Positions 13,762 through 20,533 of a DNA stretch of 28,425 nucleotides are shown here, piece after piece. Within the stretch, counting starts at the first letter, position 1; every line of letters begins with the position of its first letter. The DNA is from Gaiella sp051003695. Its GTDB lineage: Bacteria; Actinomycetota; Thermoleophilia; Gaiellales; Gaiellaceae. Under the pieces are notes generated by a model, which saw nothing but the letters and a program-made list of their open reading frames with translations, did no database searches and was not told the origin of the DNA. The DNA is taken from NCBI GenBank assembly GCA_051003695.1, contig JBPCLB010000054.1, positions 1 to 28,425 on the forward strand, written 5' to 3'. The translations under genes and the position numbers were made by a program.

Positions 13762-14454
13762 CTACTCTCCGGACGAAGAGCTATCGCCCGACTCGGATGA
13801 AGACTCGGCGTCGCCATCCGCGTCCACTGCCTCGCCCTCGACCTCTTCGCCCTCGACCTCGGTCGTCTCGTCCTCGACGCTGAGCTCGGTCGGCGTGGTG
13901 CAGGTGGCGATCACGAGCGTCGGGTCGTCGAGGAACGCGACGTCCTCGATCGCCGGCAGCTCTTCGAGCCGAATCGAGCCGTTGAGCTCGAGCTCGTCGA
14001 TCGAGACGTCGACGCTCTCCGGAATGCTCATCGGCAGGGATTCGACGCGTAGCTCGCGGGCGACGAGCTGAACGACACCGCCTGCGCGCGACCCGGGAGC
14101 TTCGCCGACGAGATGGATCGCCACGGTGGCCTGAATGGGTCGGTCGAGCCTGACTTCGTGGAAATCGATGTGGGTGAGCGTGCCGCGCACGGGATGCACC
14201 TGGTACTCCTTGAGCACCGCATGGTGGGGGGTCGTCTGGCCTTCGAGGATCACGTCGACGATCGCGTGCAGGCCCGACGGCCCGCTGAGCACGGCGCGCA
14301 GATCGCGCTCGCCGACGACGAATGCCCGCGCGTGACCCTTGCCGTAGAGGACGCCCGGAATGAGTCCCTGCGCCCGAAGCCGCCGGGTCGAGCGCGAGCC
14401 GAGCTCCTCGGTCTCCCGCTCCCGAACCTCGAGTCTTGCTCTCTCGCTCGACAC
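13762..14454 (-). CDS. rplY: Large ribosomal subunit protein bL25 (Ctc form)
   Basis: The 230-residue protein binds 5S rRNA in the large subunit. The N-terminal L25 domain includes SRSTRRLRAQGLIPGVLYGK. The C-terminal Ctc domain (about 95-195) has HIDFHEVRLDRPI and IPESVDVSIDELELNGSI. The last 40 residues are acidic and serine-rich (EVEGEEVEGEA, ending GDSSSSGE), as in other Actinobacteria. The start is the GTG at 14452-14454. No Shine-Dalgarno is present, and a TAGTAT hexamer ends 8 nt upstream, so the rplY-pth transcript is probably leaderless or nearly so. Confidence 0.96.
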   Translation of the reverse strand: MSSERARLEVRERETEELGSRSTRRLRAQGLIPGVLYGKGHARAFVVGERDLRAVLSGPSGLHAIVDVILEGQTTPHHAVLKEYQVHPVRGTLTHIDFHEVRLDRPIQATVAIHLVGEAPGSRAGGVVQLVARELRVESLPMSIPESVDVSIDELELNGSIRLEELPAIEDVAFLDDPTLVIATCTTPTELSVEDETTEVEGEEVEGEAVDADGDAESSSESGDSSSSGE

Positions 14455-14462
14455 GGCGCGGA

Positions 14463-14491
14463 ATACTAGCGGCGCGCCGGGAGACCGTGTT
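14463..14491 (-). promoter_or_regulatory. rplY: Candidate promoter of rplY-pth
   Basis: Minus-strand AACACG (14486-14491), 17 bp, then TAGTAT (14463-14468), 8 nt before the GTG start. The arrangement is the same as at eno. The tight distance to the start codon suggests a leaderless transcript. Confidence 0.45.
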
Positions 14492-14561
14492 TGCCCCCGA
14501 TCACCTGCTCGACGCCATGCGGTTTCGGCCTCGTCGCGGCCGGTCAGGCGAGCGAGTCGCC

Positions 14562-14578
14562 GGCGCGACGGACGCGCC
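14562..14578 (-). terminator. Possible terminator hairpin after the GNAT gene
   Basis: GGCGCG and CGCGCC flank a 5-nt loop, starting about 5 bp after the GNAT stop codon in the minus direction. No T-tract follows, so this is weak evidence only. Confidence 0.3.
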
Positions 14579-14583
14579 TACTT

Positions 14584-15213
14584 CTAGAAAACGCGCTCGC
14601 CGGCGGCTCCGTAGCCCTCGACGGGAAGCTTGGCCATTGGAGTCGCTCCGAATGCCTCGGCGAACACGGTGAAGATCGTCGCGTTGCGACTGACGGTCTC
14701 CCCGGCCGCCGCCGGCAGCCTGCGTTGAAGGGTCGCTTCTTCGACGAACCCGAGTCGACGGGGCACGCGGAGGCTGGCTGCGTTCGCCGGGTCGATGCGG
14801 ATCTCGACGCGCTCGACGCCGCAGACGGCGAATGCGACGCGTGTCAGCGCCGACACCGTGTCGCTCGCATGGCCCTGACGCAGGCGGCTCGAACGCAGCC
14901 AGTAGCCGATCTCGAGCCCACCCTCGCCGACCCGTGCGTGCAGACCCGCCCCGCCGACGACCTCGTTCTCGTCCCGTGTGAAGATCCCGTAGACGAAGTC
15001 CTCCCCGAGGTCGAATCTGCCCCGAAAGCGCCGCAGCAGGGCGACCTTCTCCGCGAGCGTCTGGGGCTCCTCGCTCGCCCACGGCATCCACGGACGGAGG
15101 TGGTCGAGGCTCGTGTCGAGCGCGTCCTTGAGCAGCGGCGCGTCGGGCGGTTCCCAGCAGCGGATCGTGAGCCGCTCGGTACGAATCAGGTACGGCGGGT
15201 CGGCGGCACGCAC
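14584..15213 (-). CDS. GNAT-family N-acetyltransferase (RimJ/RimL type)
   Basis: The 209-residue protein begins with the RimL-like strand LIRTERLTIRCWEPPDA. It has a central GLEIGYWLRSSRLRQGHAS, whose RQGHA is the acetyl-CoA pyrophosphate-binding loop. VERVEIRIDPANAAS and VPRRLGFVEEATLQRRLP follow, completing the fold. Such enzymes acetylate protein N-termini, antibiotics or small amines; no substrate can be inferred here. The start is the GTG at 15211-15213, just below a CTGACC/GGTCAG inverted repeat (15217-15231). It lies 55 bp downstream of the VOC gene on the same strand and 129 bp before rplY. It is not part of the usual prs-rplY neighbourhood and may be a lineage-specific insertion. Confidence 0.88.
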   Translation of the reverse strand: MRAADPPYLIRTERLTIRCWEPPDAPLLKDALDTSLDHLRPWMPWASEEPQTLAEKVALLRRFRGRFDLGEDFVYGIFTRDENEVVGGAGLHARVGEGGLEIGYWLRSSRLRQGHASDTVSALTRVAFAVCGVERVEIRIDPANAASLRVPRRLGFVEEATLQRRLPAAAGETVSRNATIFTVFAEAFGATPMAKLPVEGYGAAGERVF

Positions 15214-15268
15214 GCCCTGACCCTAGGTCAGCCGGCTCGAGTCCGCGACGTTGACCATCCTGCGTGGG

Positions 15269-15673
15269 TCAGGCAGGCTCGGCGCCGCCCTCGGCCGGGC
15301 CGCTCGCGAGGACGATGACGTATCCGTCCGGGTCACGCAGCCAGAACTCGCGTTGGCCCGCACGCGGGTTCTCGCGCGGCTCCTCGAGGATCTCCGCCTG
15401 GAGCTCCTCCACACGTGCGACAGCTGCGTCGAAGTCGGCGACCTGAAACCAGAGCACGGCGCCGTTGCCGTAGGGCCGCGACTGCTCGTCACCGAGATAC
15501 GGGTGCTCGTGCGCATTCCAGTCGTGCAGCTGCAGGACGAACTCGTCGCCGGCCATGACCCGCTCGTACGCTCGTCCACCGTGGCCGCTCGTACAGCCGA
15601 GCAGGCGGCAGTACCACCGGCTGCTCGCCTCCACGTCGGACACGGCGATCAGCGGCTGCGCGCGAACGCTCAT
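15269..15673 (-). CDS. VOC superfamily protein (glyoxalase/bleomycin-resistance fold)
   Basis: The 134-residue protein contains one two-module VOC fold. The first half has PLIAVSDVEASSRWYCRLLG, and the second has VLWFQVADFDAAVARVEEL and FWLRDPDGYVIVLAS. Members include glyoxalases, dioxygenases and drug-binding proteins; this short form cannot be placed further. The C-terminal tail is Ala/Gly/Glu-rich. The ATG at 15671-15673 lies 5 bp after the prs stop codon, so it is probably translated from the prs transcript. The frame is open further upstream, but that is shadow of prs. Confidence 0.87.
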   Translation of the reverse strand: MSVRAQPLIAVSDVEASSRWYCRLLGCTSGHGGRAYERVMAGDEFVLQLHDWNAHEHPYLGDEQSRPYGNGAVLWFQVADFDAAVARVEELQAEILEEPRENPRAGQREFWLRDPDGYVIVLASGPAEGGAEPA

Positions 15674-15678
15674 CGGGC

Positions 15679-16734
15679 TCAGAAGAGCTGGTTCTCGCCG
15701 GCGAAGATCGCCGAGACCGAATCGTCGGCGAAGACGTTCTTGATCGTCTCGGCGAGGATGCCCGAGATCGAGAGCACCTCGACGTTCTCGGGCCGGTCGA
15801 TGGCGCCGACGGGGACGGTGTCCGTGACGATCACGCGCTCGAAGTCGCTCGCCTCGATCCGCTCCAGCGCCGGCGGGTTGAAGAGCGCGTGCGTTCCGCA
15901 CGCGTAGACCTTGGTGGCGCCGGCCTCGCGCAGGGCTTTCGCGCCCGCGCACAGCGTCCCGGCCGTGTCGATGATGTCGTCGGTCATCACCGCGACTTTG
16001 CCGGCAACGTCGCCGATCACCCCGCGCACCCGAACCTGGTTGTGACCGGGCCGTTCCTTGTCGAGCACCACGAGGCCGCCGTCGATCATCTCGGCGAACT
16101 TGCCGGCGAGTTTCGCACGCCCGGTGTCGGGTGCGACTGCGACCCGCTCGACATCGGGGCCGATCAGGTCCCGGATGTGATGGGCGAAGAGCGGGACGGC
16201 GACCATGTGGTCGACGGGGATCCGGAAGAAGCCCTGTACCTGTCCGGCGTGGAGATCCATCGTGACGACGCGGTCGACCCCAGCGGTCTCGAGCATGTCG
16301 GCGACGAGCCGCGCGGTGATCGGCTCGCGGGGACGCGATTTCTTGTCCTGGCGCGCGTAGAAGTACCAGGGGATCACGGCCGTGATCCGTTTCGCGGAGG
16401 CCAGCCGCGCGGCGTTGACCATGATCAGGAGCTCCATCAGGTGATGGTCGACGGGCTTGGCCGCGGTCTGGACGATGAAGATGTCCGCGCCACGCACCGA
16501 TTCGTCGAAACGGCAGTACGTCTCGCCGTCGGCGAAGGTCTTCAGCTCGACCGGGCCGAGATCGACGTCGAGGTGGTCGGCGATGCGGTGGGCAAGCTCC
16601 GGGTGCGAGCTACCGCTCACCACGACCAGACGCTTGCGCGGCTGCAGGCCGATCGCACGGCCGGCCTGCGGGTGCGACTGGATCTCGGGTACCGACAACC
16701 CCGGCAACGTCTGCTCAATCGTCCCGCTTTCCAC
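15679..16734 (-). CDS. prs: Ribose-phosphate pyrophosphokinase
   Basis: The 351-residue enzyme makes PRPP from ribose 5-phosphate and ATP. Motifs include LVVVSGSSHPELA, FADGETYCRFDESVRGAD, and the flexible active-site loop in RQDKKSRPREPITARLVAD. MDLHAGQVQGFF and the ribose-5-phosphate/PRPP loop DDIIDTAGT follow. The start is the GTG at 16732-16734, which overlaps the glmU end by 20 bp. It gives an N-terminal extension of nearly 40 residues before the first core strand (RLVVVSG), longer than the usual 5-10. A start within this extension is possible, but no internal ATG exists. glmU-prs is a conserved actinobacterial pair that joins UDP-GlcNAc and nucleotide precursor supply. The VOC gene follows 5 bp downstream. 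Confidence 0.95.
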   Translation of the reverse strand: MESGTIEQTLPGLSVPEIQSHPQAGRAIGLQPRKRLVVVSGSSHPELAHRIADHLDVDLGPVELKTFADGETYCRFDESVRGADIFIVQTAAKPVDHHLMELLIMVNAARLASAKRITAVIPWYFYARQDKKSRPREPITARLVADMLETAGVDRVVTMDLHAGQVQGFFRIPVDHMVAVPLFAHHIRDLIGPDVERVAVAPDTGRAKLAGKFAEMIDGGLVVLDKERPGHNQVRVRGVIGDVAGKVAVMTDDIIDTAGTLCAGAKALREAGATKVYACGTHALFNPPALERIEASDFERVIVTDTVPVGAIDRPENVEVLSISGILAETIKNVFADDSVSAIFAGENQLF

Positions 16735-18031
16735 CTCGCCCCTCCTTGACGGTCTGTCGTGGTGGGAACCCGACCAGGGCATTTGCGGGGACGTCGTCGG
16801 TGACCACCGACCCGGCAGCCGTCCACGCATCGTCTCCCAACGTGACGGGGGCAACGAGCACAGTGTCTACCCCGACCCTGACGTCGCGCCCCAACGTCGT
16901 CCGCTCCTTCGCGGCACCGGTGCCGTGACCGAGGTTCGCCGTGATCGATCCGGCTCCCACGTTCGTCCGCGCTCCGATCTCGGCATCCCCGAGATAGGAG
17001 AGGTGGGGAACCTTGGCGCCCTCGCCGACGCGGGTGTTCTTCAGCTCGACGAAGGTGCCTGCCTTGGACGATGCTTCCAGCACGGTTCCCGGGCGAAGGT
17101 AACAGAACGGACCGACGATCGCGCCCGGGCCGATCTGGGCATCGATCGCAACCACGTTCGGACCCACAACAGCCCCGCGCGCGACACGCGTCGAGCCGCG
17201 AAGCGTGGTAAACGGATCGATCACAGTGTCGGGCTCGAGTTGCACGTCCGGCTCGATCCAGGTGCTGACCGGGTCGGTGATCGTGACCCCGGCGAGCATG
17301 TGCTTCGCGTTGATCCGGTCGCGCAGTGACGCTGCGGCCTCTGCGAGCTCGATCCTCGAGTTGACGCCTTCGGTCTCGATCGGGTCCTCCGCCATGTGCA
17401 CCGCGACGCTGTGTCCTTCGGCCACGATCCCCTTCACCGCGTCTGTGAGGTAGAGCTCGCCCTGGACGTTCGCCGGAGTCAGCCGCTCGAGCGCCTGCCA
17501 GAGGAGCTCTGCCCGAAACACGTAGATCGACGAGTTCGCCTCGTCGACCTCGAGCTGATCCGAGCTCGCGTCGGCGGCCTCGACGATCGCCGCCAGCTTG
17601 CCGGCGTCGTCGCGAAGCACGCGTCCGTACGAGCGAAGGTCCGCCGGGACGAACGAGAGCACGGTCGCACCCGCGCCGGCCTCGCGATGTGTCTCGACGA
17701 GAGCTTCGAGCAGCGTCGAGGTAAGGAGCGGAGTGTCGCCGGAGAGCACGAGCACCTCGTCGGCATCGCCAACCGCAACGCGGGCCGAGCGCACCGCGTC
17801 ACCCGTTCCCAGCGCGCGCGCCTGAACCGCGACCTCGACCCCCTCGAACGCCGACGCAGTGTCGGGCGAGGCAATCACGACGAGTGGCTCGGGAGCGAGC
17901 GGACGCGCTGCCTCCAGCACCCAGTCGACCATTCGGCGCCCGAGGATCGGGTGCAGGTGCTTGGGCAGGTCGGAGCGCATCCGCGTTCCCCGCCCTCCGG
18001 CCATCACCACGGCTGCGAGTGTCGTCGGCAT
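16715..18031 (-). CDS. glmU: Bifunctional GlmU: GlcNAc-1-phosphate uridyltransferase / GlcN-1-phosphate acetyltransferase
   Basis: The 438-residue protein makes UDP-GlcNAc for peptidoglycan. The N-terminal uridyltransferase has AAVVMAGGRGTRMRSDLPKH, ALGTGDAV and LVLSGDTPLL. The C-terminal left-handed beta-helix has repeated hexapeptides and the acetyltransferase site (VELKNTRVG, PHLSYLGDAEIG with the catalytic His, NVGAGSI). The motif that is normally NYDG reads NLGHGTGAAKERTT here: the Tyr is Leu and two residues are inserted. The helix then resumes normally with LVAPVTLGDDAW. The C-terminal tail is short. The ATG at 18029-18031 lies 12 bp after tRNA-Gln, so both may share a transcript. prs overlaps its 3' end. 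Confidence 0.95.
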   Translation of the reverse strand: MPTTLAAVVMAGGRGTRMRSDLPKHLHPILGRRMVDWVLEAARPLAPEPLVVIASPDTASAFEGVEVAVQARALGTGDAVRSARVAVGDADEVLVLSGDTPLLTSTLLEALVETHREAGAGATVLSFVPADLRSYGRVLRDDAGKLAAIVEAADASSDQLEVDEANSSIYVFRAELLWQALERLTPANVQGELYLTDAVKGIVAEGHSVAVHMAEDPIETEGVNSRIELAEAAASLRDRINAKHMLAGVTITDPVSTWIEPDVQLEPDTVIDPFTTLRGSTRVARGAVVGPNVVAIDAQIGPGAIVGPFCYLRPGTVLEASSKAGTFVELKNTRVGEGAKVPHLSYLGDAEIGARTNVGAGSITANLGHGTGAAKERTTLGRDVRVGVDTVLVAPVTLGDDAWTAAGSVVTDDVPANALVGFPPRQTVKEGRGGKRDD

Positions 18032-18043
18032 CAGAGGGTCAGT

Positions 18044-18117
18044 TGGCTGGGGCGCCAGGATTCGAACCTGGGATCACGGGACCAAAACCCGTTGCCTTAC
18101 CGCTTGGCCACGCCCCA
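18044..18117 (-). tRNA. tRNA-Gln(UUG)
   Basis: On the minus strand the acceptor stem TGGGGCG/CGCCCCA, a D arm GCC...GGC, and an anticodon stem ACGGG/CCCGT with loop TTTTGGT are seen. They are followed by a 4-nt variable region and a T arm CCAGG-TTCGAAT-CCTGG. The anticodon TTG reads CAA glutamine codons. The discriminator G is followed by an encoded CCA (18044-18046). All stems pair perfectly except the usual wobble positions. Confidence 0.96.
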
Positions 18118-18132
18118 CAGAATCGGAGGGTG

Positions 18133-18138
18133 AGTGTA
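18133..18138 (-). promoter_or_regulatory. Candidate -10 of the tRNA-Gln promoter
   Basis: TACACT on the minus strand lies 15 nt before the tRNA 5' end, the expected distance for a short 5' leader. A -35 element was not recognised. Confidence 0.35.
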
Positions 18139-18201
18139 CCCAGGGGCAGGAGCGCCCGACGATCGGGGCGCCGCGGGCGTTCGCCGACAGGGAGCTGCGC
18201 C

Positions 18202-19017
18202 TCAGGCAGCCGGCCTGGTCAGCCACTGGTGGCTGTGACCTTCGAGCAGCAGTGATGCCTCGCGTGCCGCGTCGTCGTCGTCGAAGAGTCCGTAGACCAC
18301 CGGCCCGGAACCCGTCACGTCGGCGCGAAACGCCCCGAGCCCGAGCAGCTCCGCGGCCAGCGGTGACTCAGCGAGGTCGTTGTTCGGGAGACCGGCGAGT
18401 TCGCGCGGGCTCGCAATGCGTGGCAACTCGTTCAGCAACCGTGCTCGTCTCCTCTCGTATCCGACCGCGCCACTCCGTTCGCCGAACCGCGCATAGATGT
18501 CGCGGGTCGAGGTTTTCGACGACCCGGCGGGGAGTGCGAGAAGCACGGCGTAGTCCTGGGGGAGCGTGACCGGTTCGAGTCGGCTCCCGTCGCCGGTGGC
18601 GAGACACGGCCCGTCTCGCAGAAAGAAGGGGACGTCGCTACCGAGCGCCACGGCAATGCCGTGCAGCTCGTCGAAGGGCAACGGTTCCCCAAGAGATGCG
18701 TTTGCGAGCCGCAGCGCCGTCGCCGCGTCGGACGAGCCCCCGCCAAGGCCCGCCGCGACGGGGACGCGTTTGGCGATCCTTGCTTCGAACGTCTGTCGTG
18801 TCAGCCCCGCGACGGTCTCGAGAGCACGCGTGACGAGCGTGTCGGTTGCGAAACCCCGAACGGTGACGCGAGCAGCCGGGCGGATCGCCACGGTGTCGGC
18901 GAGCTCGAGCCGCTGCAACACGGTGACGACTTCGTGCTTCCCGTCGTCACGAGACGGCCCGACAACGAGGGTGAGGTTCAGCTTCGAGGGCGCGGCCGCC
19001 TCGACCCACTCGCTCAT
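18202..19017 (-). CDS. ispE: 4-diphosphocytidyl-2-C-methyl-D-erythritol kinase
   Basis: The 271-residue GHMP kinase phosphorylates CDP-ME in the MEP isoprenoid pathway. Motifs are PSKLNLTLVVG (10-20), DDGKHEVVTVLQ, which matches the family's DGYHE block with Lys in place of Tyr, and the ATP loop PVAAGLGGGSSDAAT (86-100). LGSDVPFF and TGSGPVVYGLF follow. The ATG at 19015-19017 overlaps the rsmA stop as ATGA, a standard coupling in this gene pair. It is the last gene of the M23-metG-tatD-rsmA-ispE run; 84 bp later the tRNA-Gln gene begins. Confidence 0.95.
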   Translation of the reverse strand: MSEWVEAAAPSKLNLTLVVGPSRDDGKHEVVTVLQRLELADTVAIRPAARVTVRGFATDTLVTRALETVAGLTRQTFEARIAKRVPVAAGLGGGSSDAATALRLANASLGEPLPFDELHGIAVALGSDVPFFLRDGPCLATGDGSRLEPVTLPQDYAVLLALPAGSSKTSTRDIYARFGERSGAVGYERRRARLLNELPRIASPRELAGLPNNDLAESPLAAELLGLGAFRADVTGSGPVVYGLFDDDDAAREASLLLEGHSHQWLTRPAA

Positions 19018-19796
19018 CGGCGGAGGGTCTCCTCGAGCGCGACGAACTCCTCGGGCGTGAGTGCCTCGGCCCGCACGGTGCCACCGTGCCCGATCTGCGC
19101 GAGCCCCGCGACCGCTTCCTCGCGCGTCGCGACTCCTGCGAGCGCGAGCGCGTTGGCGAGTGTCTTGCGGCGATGACCGAAGCCCGCGGAGACCACGCGA
19201 CGGATTTCCCGCGCGCGGGGTGGCGCGGGGATACGCTCGAAGGCAACGAGCGCGGATTCGACGTTGGGTGCGGGCCGGAAGACGTGCCTCGAGACGGGAT
19301 GAAATCCTGTGCGCCGCGCATGCAGGCGGACGAGGACGGAAACGGCCCCGTAGGCTTTCGTCGACGGCTCGGCGAAGAAGCGGTCGGCGACCTCGCGCTG
19401 CACCATCACGCACCAGGAATCGAGACTCGGGAGACCCACCAGTGTCTCGACCACGATCGGTGTCGCGACGTTGTAGGGCAGGTTCGCCACGAGCTTACGG
19501 GGTGGGGGTTCGAGCCTAGCCAGGTCGAGGCGGAGAGCGTCACCCACCACGAGACGGACGTTGTCGAGACCAGCGAGCATGGTCGCGAGCCGGTGCTCGA
19601 GCGATTGGTCGAGCTCGATCGCGTGGACGCACGCGACGCGCTCCGCGAGAAAGCGCGTCAGAATCCCGAGCCCTGGGCCGATCTCGAGCACGATGTCGTC
19701 GACCGCCGGCTGCGCGAGCCGCCCGATCACGTCGAGAATGTTTCGGTCGGCCAGGAAATGCTGGCCCAGGGCTTTCTTCGGGACGACGCGCGTCAC
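19014..19796 (-). CDS. rsmA: 16S rRNA dimethyladenosine transferase RsmA (KsgA)
   Basis: The 260-residue SAM-dependent enzyme dimethylates two adjacent adenosines near the 3' end of 16S rRNA during 30S maturation. The N-terminus has KKALGQHFLADRNI. Motif I is VLEIGPGLGILT (36-47), the acidic SAM contact is HAIELD, and the catalytic motif is NLPYNVATPI (105-114). The C-terminal helical domain contains FRPAPNVESALV and GFGHRRKTLANAL. The GTG at 19794-19796 overlaps the tatD stop codon by 4 bp and gives exactly the usual N-terminus. The open frame extends further upstream only as a shadow of tatD. Confidence 0.96.
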   Translation of the reverse strand: MTRVVPKKALGQHFLADRNILDVIGRLAQPAVDDIVLEIGPGLGILTRFLAERVACVHAIELDQSLEHRLATMLAGLDNVRLVVGDALRLDLARLEPPPRKLVANLPYNVATPIVVETLVGLPSLDSWCVMVQREVADRFFAEPSTKAYGAVSVLVRLHARRTGFHPVSRHVFRPAPNVESALVAFERIPAPPRAREIRRVVSAGFGHRRKTLANALALAGVATREEAVAGLAQIGHGGTVRAEALTPEEFVALEETLRR

Positions 19797-20533
19797 GAGC
19801 CGAAGACAGCGGCAGCGTTCGCGACGATCTGTTCGCCCAGACCGACGGTCGTCTCGCCTCGGATCTCTGCGAGCCGCGCGATCGTATGCACGACGTGCGC
19901 TGGCTCGTTCGGCCTGCCGCGAACGGGTTGGGGCGCGAGGTAGGGGCTGTCGGTCTCGGCGAGGATCCGGTCGGCAGGCACCGCCGCGGCGGCCGTCCGT
20001 AGCGCCTCGGCGTTCGGAAAGGTGACGTTGCCGGCGAAGGAGACATAGTACGACCGCTCGAGCGCTGGTTCGAGGAGCTCGGGCGACGAGAAGCAGTGCA
20101 GGACGATCGGCCCTCCGAATTGCTCGAGTGCGCGGGCGGTCTCGGCGGCGGCGTCGCGGCTGTGGATCACGACGGGCAGCCCGAGCTCGTCGGCGAGCTC
20201 CAGCTGCGCGTCGAGCAGGCGTTGTTGCTCGGACAGCGTCTCCGCACCGTGATGTCCGTCGAGCCCTGTTTCGCCGACTCCCACGACCCGCGGGTGGGAG
20301 AGCAGGTGCCGGAGCTCTTCGATCCGACCAGCCTCGCTCGTCGCTCGCTGAGGATCGATCCCTAGCACGGCGACCACCTCGGAGTGGGTGTCTGCGAGCT
20401 CGAGCGCGCGGACGCACGAGTCGATTCCGGTTCCGATGGTGACGATGCGGCGCACACCAGCTTCCCGCGCACGTGCGACGAGCACAGACGCGGGCTGGTC
20501 GCACGCGTCGAGGTGCGCGTGCGTGTCGATCAC
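19793..20533 (-). CDS. tatD: TatD-family metal-dependent hydrolase (DNase)
   Basis: The 246-residue TIM-barrel hydrolase starts with DTHAHLD, the first His-x-His metal site. VVGVGETGLD (Glu ligand), VIHSRDA (His), VLHCFSSP (His) and LAETDSPYLAP (Asp) follow. The barrel motif usually written GIHP reads GIDP here. Members have 3'-5' exonuclease or deoxyribonuclease activity and act in DNA repair or turnover. The GTG at 20531-20533 overlaps the metG stop by 4 bp. In many Actinobacteria an rpf gene sits between tatD and rsmA; here the two overlap directly. Confidence 0.94.
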   Translation of the reverse strand: MIDTHAHLDACDQPASVLVARAREAGVRRIVTIGTGIDSCVRALELADTHSEVVAVLGIDPQRATSEAGRIEELRHLLSHPRVVGVGETGLDGHHGAETLSEQQRLLDAQLELADELGLPVVIHSRDAAAETARALEQFGGPIVLHCFSSPELLEPALERSYYVSFAGNVTFPNAEALRTAAAAVPADRILAETDSPYLAPQPVRGRPNEPAHVVHTIARLAEIRGETTVGLGEQIVANAAAVFGS

